Shown here: piece after piece, positions 33,749-42,037 of the stretch
Numbering within the stretch: the first letter of the stretch is position 1
How the letters are laid out: each line of letters opens with the position of its first letter
Origin: Streptomyces sp. M41(2017)
GTDB lineage: Bacteria > Actinomycetota > Actinomycetes > Streptomycetales > Streptomycetaceae
Assembly (NCBI RefSeq): GCF_002078175.1
Contig: NZ_MWFK01000002.1
Coordinates: 930,001-994,000 of the forward strand
Length of the DNA: 64,000 nucleotides
Direction of reading: 5' to 3'
The notes under the pieces: generated by a model
What the model saw: the letters and a program-made list of their open reading frames with translations, nothing else
Database searches by the model: none
Told to the model about the DNA's origin: nothing
Made by a program: the position numbers and the translations under genes

Positions 33749-34951
33749 CTACCGGTGCGAGCGGGCCTGCACGCTCCGGGCCACCTTGGGGCCGAGCCAG
33801 CGCTTGAAGCGGCGCAGCGCCTCCAGCCGTCCGGCCGCGCGGTCGATCCGGTAGTAGAGCTGCGGCGGGACGTACGGCAGGAGCGGCGAGTGCCGCTGGC
33901 CGAGCAGCGCGAACATCTGGGCCGGTGGCAGACGGATGTAGCGCGGCAGGTTCTCGTACCACTGGGCGCTGTGCCGGGCGGCGCTCTGCACCGGCAGGAG
34001 TTCCGCCCTGCGCTCACGCCCGTAGGCGTCGAGGGCGGTCTCCAGGTCCGCGTGCCCCTTCAGCGCGCGGGCCAGCGCGATGGCGTCCTCCAGGGCGAGG
34101 GTGGTGCCCGCGCCGATGGAGTAGTGGGTGGTGTGCGCGGCGTCGCCGAGCAGGACGAGGTTGCCGCGGTGCCAGGTGCGATTCGTCAGGGTCCGGAAGG
34201 TGAGCCACTGGGCGGCCCCGTCCGGCTGCGCCCGGCCGATCAGTCCGTGCCCGTCGAGCAGGTCGGCGAAGAGTTTCTCCAGGAGGGCGAGACCGTCGGC
34301 CTCGCTCGCCGCGTCGAGCCCGAGGCCGGTCCAGGTCTCCGGGGAGCATTCGACGACCAGCGTGCTGCGGTCGTCGCCGAACCGGTAGGCGTAGCACCAC
34401 ACCCAGCCGTGGTCCGTCTCCACGAAGGAGAAGGTGAAGGAGTCGAAGACCCGGGTGGTGCCGAGCCAGACGTAGTAGTTGCTCCCGACGGCGGTCTCCG
34501 TGCCGAAGTGATCGGCATGGCGCTCGCGCAGGGCGCTGTTGACGCCGTCCCCGGCGACGACGAGGTCGGCGTCGGGCAGCTCGTCGGGGGTGATCTCCCG
34601 TTCGTACTCGACGCGCACCCCGAGCGATCGGGCCCGCTCGGCGAGCAGGTCGAGCATGCGGCGGCGGCCGATGCCGAATCCCTCGTCGCCGGGATGGACC
34701 GTGGTCCGGTCGCCGACATGGGCGACTCCGTCGTTCCAGCAGACCGAGTTCTCGCGGACCGCGAGGGCGGACACGGGGTCGCCCTCACGCAGTTTGTCGA
34801 GCAGGCCCGCCCAGTAGGTCACGCCCCAGCCGTACGTGGATCCGGCCGGGTTCCGCTCATGGACGGTGATGTCATGGGACGGATCCTGGAGCTTCATCAG
34901 GATCGAGAAATACAGGCTTGCGGGTCCGCCACCGACGCACGCGATCTTCAC
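33749..34951 (-). CDS. FAD-dependent aromatic monooxygenase
   Basis: 400 residues from a GTG at 34951 with GGGGAG upstream. The FAD-binding GGGPASLYFSILMK (residues 6-19), the DG motif VVAGDGVNS and the GD motif LLGDAAHTTHYSIGAG mark a group A flavoprotein hydroxylase. The N-terminus, with HDITVHERN and TYGWGVTYW, is closest in my memory to the monooxygenase half of 2-aminobenzoyl-CoA or salicylyl-CoA 5-hydroxylases. The reductase half of those fusions is missing. It probably hydroxylates an aromatic acid or its CoA ester. It is divergent from the melC operon. Confidence 0.83.
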   Translation of the reverse strand: MKIACVGGGPASLYFSILMKLQDPSHDITVHERNPAGSTYGWGVTYWAGLLDKLREGDPVSALAVRENSVCWNDGVAHVGDRTTVHPGDEGFGIGRRRMLDLLAERARSLGVRVEYEREITPDELPDADLVVAGDGVNSALRERHADHFGTETAVGSNYYVWLGTTRVFDSFTFSFVETDHGWVWCYAYRFGDDRSTLVVECSPETWTGLGLDAASEADGLALLEKLFADLLDGHGLIGRAQPDGAAQWLTFRTLTNRTWHRGNLVLLGDAAHTTHYSIGAGTTLALEDAIALARALKGHADLETALDAYGRERRAELLPVQSAARHSAQWYENLPRYIRLPPAQMFALLGQRHSPLLPYVPPQLYYRIDRAAGRLEALRRFKRWLGPKVARSVQARSHR

Positions 34952-35288
34952 GCGCACTCCCCTATGTTGCACAAAGCGGTCAATTGATCACGAAGAGTAG
35001 CAGGGCTCGGCGCACCGGGAGTTCACGCCAGTTCACGGGGGTGATCGCCGCCACTCGGCGCGGCCCACCACAGCAAGATCATCGACAACGGGCCGGTCCG
35101 CCGCAGGATTTGCTTCGGTGCCGCGTCGCGAGCGCCCCCGGCAGCAAGATCATCTTCGTTCAATCTTGCACGACATGTGTGTGAATGTCCTGATCGCAGC
35201 CAACCGACATTCGGCGATTTCTCCCGCTGTTTGACGATCCGATAGGCATACCGGGTCAGCAACTCAGCCGATTCCAGGAGCAGTCCGC
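34952..35288. other. Divergent control region of melC and the monooxygenase
   Basis: A 337-bp gap, less GC-rich than the genes. It holds a perfect 13-bp direct repeat CAGCAAGATCATC at 35071-35083 and 35142-35154 (71 bp apart, about seven helical turns). TTGACG at 35231-35236 could be a melC -35 element, but no good -10 follows it. No gene is visible. Confidence 0.5.
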
Positions 35289-35678
35289 ATGCCGGAACTC
35301 ACCCGCCGCCGCGCCCTCGGGGCGGCCGCCGCCCTCGCCACGGCCGCCGGGGCCCAGGCCCTCACCACCTCGTCGGCGTTCGCCTCCCCCACGGGGACGA
35401 CAGCCGACGAGCACCACCACGGCGGACCCGAGGTCTTCGACGAGGTCTTCCGGGGGCGCCGGATAGAAGGCCGTCCGGTCACCGGGGGCGGCCACCACCA
35501 CGGCGGCGGATACGCCGTGTTCATCGACGGCGTTGAACTGCACGTGATGAGCAACGCCGACGGCAGCTGGATCAGCGTCGTCAGTCACTACGACCCCGTG
35601 CCGACCCCGCGTGCCGCCGCCCGCGCCGCCGTCGTCGAGCTGCAGGGGGCACCGCTCGTGCCCTTCGCCGCCAACTGA
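35289..35678 (+). CDS. melC1: Tyrosinase copper chaperone MelC1
   Basis: 129 residues. A twin-arginine signal (TRRRALGAAAALATAAGAQA) leads into a short His-rich copper-binding region (DEHHHGG and GGGHHHGGG). The conserved GYAVFIDGVELHVMSNADGS segment carries the caddie-protein tyrosine that occupies the tyrosinase pocket. MelC1 delivers copper to apotyrosinase and carries it through the Tat pathway. AGGAG precedes the ATG. It lies 33 bp before melC2 in one operon. Confidence 0.95.
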   Translation: MPELTRRRALGAAAALATAAGAQALTTSSAFASPTGTTADEHHHGGPEVFDEVFRGRRIEGRPVTGGGHHHGGGYAVFIDGVELHVMSNADGSWISVVSHYDPVPTPRAAARAAVVELQGAPLVPFAAN

Positions 35679-35711
35679 ACCACCCAGCAAGCAGATCGTG
35701 GAGTCCCGCAC

Positions 35712-36536
35712 ATGACCGTACGCAAGAACCAGGCGAGCCTGACCACGGACGAGAAGCGGCGTTTCGTCGACGCGCTGGTCCAGCTCAAACGCAGTGGCCG
35801 GTACGACGCCTTCGTCACGACGCACAACGCCTTCATCCTCGGCGACACCGACAACGGCGAGCGCACCGGCCACCGTTCACCGTCGTTCCTGCCCTGGCAC
35901 CGCAGATTCCTGCTGGAGTTCGAGCGGGCCCTGCAGTCCGTGGACGCCTCGGTGGCGCTCCCGTACTGGGACTGGACCGCCGACCGCACCACGCGCTCCT
36001 CGCTGTGGGCACCCGACTTCCTCGGGGGCACCGGACGCAGCCTCGACGGCCGGGTGATGGACGGCCCGTTCGCCGCCGCGGCCGGCAACTGGCCGGTCTC
36101 CGTGCGCGTGGACACCCGGACCTATCTGCGTAGGTCGCTGGGGACCGGGGTGCGTGAGCTGCCCACCCGCGCCGAGGTCGAGTCGGTGCTGTCGATGCCG
36201 ACGTACGACATGGCGCCCTGGAACAGTGCCTCGGACGGGTTCCGCAACCACCTGGAGGGGTGGCGGGGCGTCAATCTGCACAACCGGGTGCACGTCTGGG
36301 TGGGCGGGCAGATGGGCACCGGCGTCTCCCCGAACGACCCGGTCTTCTGGCTCCACCACGCCTACATCGACAAACTGTGGGCGCGGTGGCAGCGCCTGCA
36401 CCCGGCCTCCGGGTACGTGCCGGTCGCTGGCACGCCGAACGTCGTCGACCTGGACGAGACGATGAAGCCGTGGAACGACGTGCGGCCGTCGGACCTGCTG
36501 GACCACACGGCGTTCTACACGTTCGACACGGACTGA
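35712..36536 (+). CDS. melC2: Tyrosinase MelC2
   Basis: 274 residues, standard length. Copper A ligands are His38, His54 and His63; copper B ligands are His190, His194 and His216 (LHNRVHVW and WLHHAYID). These numbers match other Streptomyces tyrosinases exactly. It has no signal peptide and depends on MelC1 for export. It oxidises tyrosine and catechols to quinones for melanin. GGAG precedes the ATG. Confidence 0.96.
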   Translation: MTVRKNQASLTTDEKRRFVDALVQLKRSGRYDAFVTTHNAFILGDTDNGERTGHRSPSFLPWHRRFLLEFERALQSVDASVALPYWDWTADRTTRSSLWAPDFLGGTGRSLDGRVMDGPFAAAAGNWPVSVRVDTRTYLRRSLGTGVRELPTRAEVESVLSMPTYDMAPWNSASDGFRNHLEGWRGVNLHNRVHVWVGGQMGTGVSPNDPVFWLHHAYIDKLWARWQRLHPASGYVPVAGTPNVVDLDETMKPWNDVRPSDLLDHTAFYTFDTD

Positions 36537-36549
36537 CGCCGAGGCGCCG

Positions 36550-37245
36550 TCAGGCGTTGCCGGACGCCTCGGCGCGGCACTCCGGGTGGCCCCAGCCCTG
36601 GTCGTTCTTCGCGATGGTCTCGCCCGCGGCGTAGGAGCGCCCGCAGACGCAGCGGCCGGGGAATTTCGCCTTGAGGGTGCGGGCCGACCCGCCCTGCCGG
36701 GGCGTCTTCGCGGCGGTGCGGCGGCGGGCCGGCGCGGAGGAGACCGGGGTGTCGGGGGACGCCGGCGGCTCCGCGGAGCCGAGGTCGCTTCCCGCGGGCT
36801 GCTGCACGACGGCGGCCTGGCTGGCGGCGCGGTCGGCGAAGTCGTTCAGCCGGTCGCCGTCGACCTGGTGGGCGGGGACGTAGCGGAACTCCACGCTGCG
36901 GCCGGTGAGCAGTTCGTCGATGCGGGCGACGAGTTCCTGGTTGGCGACGGGCTTGCCGGCCGCCGTCTTCCAGCCCTTGCGCTTCCAGCCGGGCAGCCAG
37001 GTCGTGACCGCCTTCATCGCGTACTGGGAGTCCATCCGGATCTCCAGCGGGACATCGGGCGCGACCGCCGTCAACAGGCGTTCCAACGCCGTCAGTTCGG
37101 CGACATTGTTGGTGGCCGTGCCGAGCGGTCCCGCCTCCCAGCGGGTCGGGGTCTCGTCCCCGTCGGCGACGACCCAGGCCCATGCGGCAGGGCCCGGGTT
37201 TCCCTTCGAGGCCCCGTCACAGGCGGCCACAACACGTTCAGGCAT
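36550..37245 (-). CDS. Ribonuclease HI with an extra C-terminal Cys/His-rich domain
   Basis: 231 residues from ATG 37245; an ATG four codons upstream (37257) is possible. Residues 1-135 are RNase HI with the acidic catalytic set: Asp in ACDGASKGNPGP, Glu in AELTALE, Asp in RMDSQYAM and Asp in LNDFADRAAS. A Pro/Ala linker leads to a tail of about 30 residues with C-x-C near RCVCG and H-x-x-C near GHPEC, a possible zinc site not usual in RNase HI. It degrades RNA in RNA-DNA hybrids. It converges on melC2 with a 13-bp gap. Confidence 0.85.
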   Translation of the reverse strand: MPERVVAACDGASKGNPGPAAWAWVVADGDETPTRWEAGPLGTATNNVAELTALERLLTAVAPDVPLEIRMDSQYAMKAVTTWLPGWKRKGWKTAAGKPVANQELVARIDELLTGRSVEFRYVPAHQVDGDRLNDFADRAASQAAVVQQPAGSDLGSAEPPASPDTPVSSAPARRRTAAKTPRQGGSARTLKAKFPGRCVCGRSYAAGETIAKNDQGWGHPECRAEASGNA

Positions 37246-37296
37246 GGCCCCGATCATGCCACGCCCGGGCGGTGCCCCCGCGCACGGGCGGCGGGC

Positions 37297-38295
37297 TCAG
37301 GGCAGCGCCGGGTGGCCCGCGCCGGCCAGCAGGCGCAGGCCGAGCGGCGTGGCCGCGTGCAGCACGTACTTCCCGTCGCGGTGGCTGGCCACGAGCCCTC
37401 CGTCGCGCAGGACACCGATCTGGTAGCTGGCGCTGGGCATCGCGATGCCGATGGCCTGGGCGACGTCGGAGGTGGTGCGGGATCCGCCGAAGGCGACCTC
37501 GGTGAGGACGGCGGTCCGGGTGCGGCCCAGCAGGCGTTCGACACCGCCCTCCGCGTTCCGCGCGATGGTCAGGGGCACCTTCTCCACCGGGTAGACCAGC
37601 ACGGGATCGAGGCCGGGGTCGGCCAGCGCGGTCGGGCGGCGCCAGCAGAAGAACGACGGGACGAGGAGCAGTCCGCGTCCCTCCAGGTGCAGGTCGCGCT
37701 CGGTGGGATAGTCCACTTCGAGGACCGGGGCCCGCCAGTGGGCCATCGGGCGCAGCCCCTCCAGGAGTGCCTGTGTGCCGCCGTCCAGGACCGTCCGGGA
37801 GCGCGCGTCGACATCGTTGCCGACGGCTGTTCGGATGTGCGTCCAGTACGGCTGGAGGAGGGTCCGGAAGTAGGCGGAGAGCGCCGCTGTCAGGGAGGTG
37901 AGGGTGTCGCCGCCGGGGCGGCCGAGCGAGGTCGTCCACGTCGGCAGCGGTCGGGAGTCGGCGAGCCGGGTCAGGTCGCGGGTGAGCCGGTGGCGCGGGG
38001 TTCCGTGCAACGCGTCGAGGCCGGCCTGCAGTCCCTCTCCGGTGACCGGCGGGGTGAGGAAGTCCGGGATGTATCCGGCCGCAGGGATCAGGGACCGTAA
38101 AGGGCGCAGCGCGCGGCCCGCGAGCGCGTCCGTGGCGAGGCGGTCGCGGGCCGCGCGCCGCCAGTGCCCGAAGTCCAGCGGTCCTTCTCCGGTCTCCAGC
38201 CGGCAGACGCTGCAGACCAGTTCCCACAAGGGATCGGGCTGCCGGGCGACGCGTACGTTCTGCAGGTCCTGCGAGGTGAAATGGATGCGCAGCAT
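37297..38295 (-). CDS. ArsR-like winged-helix regulator with long N-terminal domain
   Basis: 332 residues. The C-terminal 70 residues are a winged helix (TTSDVAQAIGIAMPSASYQIGVLRDGGLVASHRDGKYVLH), and the N-terminal 250 residues are a helical domain of the kind found in many Streptomyces ArsR-like proteins (LRIHFTSQDLQNVRVA). No metal-binding Cys motif is visible near the recognition helix, so metal sensing is unlikely. The target and signal are unknown. A downstream neighbour is RNase HI, with unrelated function. Confidence 0.82.
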   Translation of the reverse strand: MLRIHFTSQDLQNVRVARQPDPLWELVCSVCRLETGEGPLDFGHWRRAARDRLATDALAGRALRPLRSLIPAAGYIPDFLTPPVTGEGLQAGLDALHGTPRHRLTRDLTRLADSRPLPTWTTSLGRPGGDTLTSLTAALSAYFRTLLQPYWTHIRTAVGNDVDARSRTVLDGGTQALLEGLRPMAHWRAPVLEVDYPTERDLHLEGRGLLLVPSFFCWRRPTALADPGLDPVLVYPVEKVPLTIARNAEGGVERLLGRTRTAVLTEVAFGGSRTTSDVAQAIGIAMPSASYQIGVLRDGGLVASHRDGKYVLHAATPLGLRLLAGAGHPALP

Positions 38296-38406
38296 GCGGA
38301 CTCTTTCGCTCGCCGTCCTGGTGGGGGGTCCGGCCGCCCGGAGGCGGCACGGTCACAAGGAGGGACGATTACCGCATGCGTGTGGTTGCCCACGCGGACG
38401 AAAGCG

Positions 38407-39204
38407 TCAGGACACGTCCGTCATCCCGGGCATCTCACCCTGGGTCGTGGACATGTCGATCACGGAGAACGACGCGCCCTGCGGGTCGCTGATCGCCGCG
38501 AACCGGCCGAAGGGACTGTCCATGGGACCGAAGCGCAGGACACCGCCGCGCGCGGTCGCCCGGGCCACCGCCTCGTCGCAGTCGTCGACGCCGAAGTACA
38601 CGTTGACGTACGGCGGCACCTCGGGCGGGAAGTCGTCCGTCATCGTCATCCGTCCGAGGACGGGGTTGCCCTGGAGGCTGAAGACGCGGAAGTCGACGTT
38701 GTCGTCCTCCACCTGCTGGGCGGCGAAGGGGAAGACGGCGGGGAAGAACGGGTCCGACTTGCCGGGGTCGCGGGTGAAGACCTCGGCCCAGGCGTACGCT
38801 CCCGGCTCGCCGATCTTCTCGAAGCCCTCGTGGACGCCCGCCTGCCAGACGCCGAAGACCGCGCCGCTGGGGTCGCGGGCCAGCGTCATGGTGCCGAAGT
38901 CGCCGACCTGCATCGGCTCCATGAGCACCTCGCCGCCGTTGGCCTTGATCTTCTCGGCGGTCGCGGCCGCGTCCGGGGAGGCGAGGTACAGGCACCAGGC
39001 GGACTGGCCCTCCTGCCCGGGCATCGGCGGCACGACGGCGGCCACCGCCTTGCCGTCGGAGAAGGCCTGCGTGTAGTTGCCGTACTCCGAGGACGCCTCG
39101 CCGAACGTCCAGCCGAGCACGTCACCGTAGAAACTCTTGGCCCCCTCGACATCGCTGAACATCGCGTCCGCCCAACAGGGCGTTCCTTCAGGCTGTACGG
39201 CCAT
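38407..39204 (-). CDS. VOC-family protein with two glyoxalase-like domains
   Basis: 265 residues with two vicinal-oxygen-chelate modules, about 5-125 (WADAMFSDVEGAKSFYGDVLGW) and 135-260 (WAEVFTRDPGKSDPFF, ISDPQGASFSVID). The metal-ligand pattern is weak, so enzyme activity is doubtful. Similar double-domain proteins are annotated as putative glyoxalases or bleomycin-resistance-like proteins in Streptomyces. GGAGA precedes the ATG at 39204. It is divergent from the ABC exporter gene. Confidence 0.83.
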   Translation of the reverse strand: MAVQPEGTPCWADAMFSDVEGAKSFYGDVLGWTFGEASSEYGNYTQAFSDGKAVAAVVPPMPGQEGQSAWCLYLASPDAAATAEKIKANGGEVLMEPMQVGDFGTMTLARDPSGAVFGVWQAGVHEGFEKIGEPGAYAWAEVFTRDPGKSDPFFPAVFPFAAQQVEDDNVDFRVFSLQGNPVLGRMTMTDDFPPEVPPYVNVYFGVDDCDEAVARATARGGVLRFGPMDSPFGRFAAISDPQGASFSVIDMSTTQGEMPGMTDVS

Positions 39205-39420
39205 GACCAGTACCTTCTCCGGTTCGGTGAACGGTTCCGTTGTTCACGCTAGCCAGGCTTCGCGCGGGTCGCGCGCCGAGCGGCCGGTGCCGCCACGCCC
39301 CTCGGCCCGGCGGGCGGGCGCGGCGCGCCGCCGCCGGTGTGCGGCGGCGGCACCCGGCCCGCGCGGTCCGCGCCGGAGCCGGGTCCCGGACGCGGGTGTA
39401 CCCGACGGCCGGCCTGGGGA

Positions 39421-39432
39421 GAGAGCGCTTGC
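39421..39432. promoter_or_regulatory. Partial glucan-regulon operator before the ABC exporter
   Basis: GAGAGCGCTTGC keeps the left nine bases of the regulon core GAGAGCGCTCTC but has two mismatches at positions 10-11. It lies 44 bp upstream of the ABC gene. It may be chance. Confidence 0.25.
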
Positions 39433-39475
39433 TCCTGCTTGCTCCCTGCTCGCCCACTGGAGGGGACCACCGCCG

Positions 39476-41263
39476 ATGGCGTCGTCCGAGAAACCGCTCG
39501 ACCACCGTTACCGGGACGAGCATCCGATCCGCACCCTCGCCTATCTGTTCCGCGCCGACCGTGGCCGGCTCGCGGCGGCGTTCCTCGTCTTCACCGTCAA
39601 GCACAGCCCGCTGTGGCTGCTGCCGCTGATCACCGCGACCATCATCGACACCGTCGTGCAGCACGGGCCGGTGACCCGGATCTGGGCGAGCGCCGGGGGC
39701 ATCCTGCTCATCCTCCTGGTCAACATCCCGATGCACCTGCTGTACGTGCGGCTGCTCTACGGCAGCGTGCGCCGCATGGGCACGGACCTGCGCTCGGCGC
39801 TGTGCACCCGGATGCAGCAGTTGTCCATCGGCTACCACTCGCGGGTCAGCGCGGGCGTCCTGCAGGCCAAGGTGATCCGCGACGTGGAGACCGTGGAGCA
39901 GATGGTGCAGCAGACCGCCGAGACGGGACTCGGCGCGCTCACCGTCCTCACGGGCGGTCTCGTCGTGATCGCCGTGCGCACACCGGAGTTCGTGCCGGTC
40001 TTCCTGTGCGTGGTGCCGGTCGCAGCCCTGCTCGTGGCCCGGCTGCGGACGCGGCTGCGCACCCAGAACGAGCACTTCCGGCACGAGGTCGAGCATCTGT
40101 CGTCGCGCGTGACGGAGATGACCCGGCTGATACCCGTCACCCGGGCCCACGGTCTGGAGGGGAAGGCGCTGCGCCGGGTGGACGGCACCCTGCGCCAGGT
40201 GCTCAGTTCCGGGCTGCGCCTCGACCTGCTCAACGGCCGGTTCGCGTCCCTGGCCTGGGTGTTCCTGAACGCTGTCGGGGTCCTCTTCCTGACGGGCGCC
40301 GCGCTGGTGTCCTACTACGGGTACTGGAGTGTGACGCCCGGCGACGTCGTGATGCTCAGCGCCTTCCTGACCACGCTCACCACCTCCACGACGACCCTCG
40401 CGGGGCTCGCGCCGGTCATCACCAAGGGCCTGGAATCGGTGCGTTCGGTCGGCGAGGTGCTCCAGGCGCCCGAACTGGAGGACAACGAGGGCAAGTCGGA
40501 GGTCGGCTCGGTGCGCGGTGAGGTGGCCTTCGAGGGAGTGGGCCACACCTACTCGGAGGGTCCGGGACGCGAGCACGAGGAAGGGCGGCCCGCCGTACGG
40601 GACTTCACCCTCAGGGTCGCTCCCGGGGAGACCGTGGCGCTGGTGGGCGCCTCGGGCGCGGGCAAGTCCACGGTGCTCAACCTGGTCATCGGGTTCATCC
40701 GTCCCACCTCGGGCCGGTTGCTGCTCGACGGCATCGACATGGCCGGCCTGGACCTGCGCACCTACCGGCGGTTCGTGTCGGTCGTGCCGCAGGAGTCGAT
40801 CCTCTTCGACGGGACGGTCCGCGAGAACGTCGCCTACGGCATGGACGACGCCGGTGACGACGCGGTGCGCACGGCTCTGCGCGACGCCAACGCCCTCGAG
40901 TTCGTCGACCGGCTGCCGCAGGGGCTCGACACCCTGGTGGGCGAGCACGGGGCCCGACTGTCCGGGGGCCAGCGGCAGCGGCTGGCCATCGCGCGGGCGC
41001 TGATCCGCGATCCCCGGGTCCTCATCCTGGACGAGGCGACCTCCGCCCTCGACACCCGTTCCGAGGCGCTCGTCCAGCAGGCGCTGGCGCGGCTGCTGCG
41101 GGGCCGCACCACGTTCGTCGTGGCGCACCGCCTGTCGACCGTCCAGGGCGCCGACCGCATCGTGGTCATGGACGACGGGGCGATCCGGGAGACCGGTTCG
41201 CACGAGGAGCTGATCCGCCGGGGTGGCGCGTACACGGCGCTGCACTCGGGACAACTCGCCTGA
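39476..41263 (+). CDS. ABC exporter half-transporter (TMD-NBD fusion)
   Basis: 595 residues. An N-terminal ABC_membrane domain of about six helices (residues 25-310) is fused to a nucleotide-binding domain (about 350-595) with Walker A GASGAGKST, Q-loop VVPQES, signature LSGGQRQR, Walker B VLILDEAT and switch His in VVAHRLS. All catalytic motifs are intact, so it probably works as a homodimer. Lipid or drug export is the usual role; the cargo is unknown. The start at 39476 has GGAGGGG upstream. A hairpin follows at 41271. Confidence 0.9.
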   Translation: MASSEKPLDHRYRDEHPIRTLAYLFRADRGRLAAAFLVFTVKHSPLWLLPLITATIIDTVVQHGPVTRIWASAGGILLILLVNIPMHLLYVRLLYGSVRRMGTDLRSALCTRMQQLSIGYHSRVSAGVLQAKVIRDVETVEQMVQQTAETGLGALTVLTGGLVVIAVRTPEFVPVFLCVVPVAALLVARLRTRLRTQNEHFRHEVEHLSSRVTEMTRLIPVTRAHGLEGKALRRVDGTLRQVLSSGLRLDLLNGRFASLAWVFLNAVGVLFLTGAALVSYYGYWSVTPGDVVMLSAFLTTLTTSTTTLAGLAPVITKGLESVRSVGEVLQAPELEDNEGKSEVGSVRGEVAFEGVGHTYSEGPGREHEEGRPAVRDFTLRVAPGETVALVGASGAGKSTVLNLVIGFIRPTSGRLLLDGIDMAGLDLRTYRRFVSVVPQESILFDGTVRENVAYGMDDAGDDAVRTALRDANALEFVDRLPQGLDTLVGEHGARLSGGQRQRLAIARALIRDPRVLILDEATSALDTRSEALVQQALARLLRGRTTFVVAHRLSTVQGADRIVVMDDGAIRETGSHEELIRRGGAYTALHSGQLA

Positions 41264-41270
41264 CCCGCGC

Positions 41271-41293
41271 GGGGCGCCGTCCACCGGCGCCCC
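41271..41293. terminator. Hairpin between convergent genes
   Basis: GGGGCGCCG (41271-41279) and CGGCGCCCC (41285-41293) form a 9-bp stem with a TCCAC loop, between the ABC exporter and the PhnB-like gene. Confidence 0.6.
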
Positions 41294-41335
41294 CGGTCCG
41301 GGCCGATGCGGCGGCCGCCGGGTCCTGGGCCGCGG

Positions 41336-41818
41336 CTACTCCCCCGCGTAGGCCTTCTCCAGGGCCGCGAGGTCGAGCTTGGACATCTGGAGCATCGCCC
41401 GGGTCGTACGGGTGGCCTTCTGCGGGTCCGGGTCGGCGATGAGGTCGATGAGCCGGGCGGGGACGACCTGCCAGGACAGGCCGTACTTGTCCTTGACCCA
41501 GCCGCAGGGGCCCGCCTCACCGCCGTCGCCGATGAACCTGTTCCAGTAGTGGTCGACCTCCTCCTGGTCGGCGCAGTGGATCTGGAAGGAGATCGCCTCG
41601 TCGAACGTGAACTGGGGTCCGCCGTTGATCGCGACGAACTTCTGGCCGTTGGCCACGAACTCGGCGGCCAGCACGGAGCCCGCGGGACCGGGCCCCGCCT
41701 CGGTGTAGCGGCCGATCCTGCCGAGTTCCGAGTTCTTGAACACCGAGACGTAGTAGTGGGCGGCCTCCTCGGCCTGGCCGTCGAACCACAGACTCGTGGT
41801 GAAACCGTCGGCGGGCAT
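41336..41818 (-). CDS. PhnB-like VOC-family protein
   Basis: 160 residues with the pattern of the PhnB / 3-demethylubiquinone methyltransferase-like domain: TTSLWFDGQAEEAAHYYVSVF at the start, ISFQIHCADQEEVDHYWNRF and CGWVKDKYGLSWQVVP. Despite the old name it lacks methyltransferase motifs. Function unknown; often stress-related or of phosphonate-like operons elsewhere. It stands alone, convergent with the ABC gene. Confidence 0.84.
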   Translation of the reverse strand: MPADGFTTSLWFDGQAEEAAHYYVSVFKNSELGRIGRYTEAGPGPAGSVLAAEFVANGQKFVAINGGPQFTFDEAISFQIHCADQEEVDHYWNRFIGDGGEAGPCGWVKDKYGLSWQVVPARLIDLIADPDPQKATRTTRAMLQMSKLDLAALEKAYAGE

Positions 41819-42037
41819 GCTTACCTCCTCGGGCGGGAAAACGTCGTCACCACTGTCGACCGGTCCGCGTCCGAAAACTCATCTGCCGCGCGGCCACGCG
41901 TTCACCCGGGACACGAACGGGCGCCTCGCCCACCGGCCGCCACCGCCCGTCACCGCCCGCAGGCGATGCGCCATCGGGGCCCGACGTGGGAAAACCTCTT
42001 GCCGGACGGGTCTCGGACGGCGTTAGCATCCGCGGAC

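Noticed and set aside
39188..41284. 698-residue minus-strand open frame over the ABC exporter
   Set aside because: Antisense to a transporter with all ABC motifs; no family pattern of its own.
41336..41818. Ubiquinone methyltransferase
   Set aside because: The old family name suggests it, but no SAM-binding motif is present; the fold is VOC.
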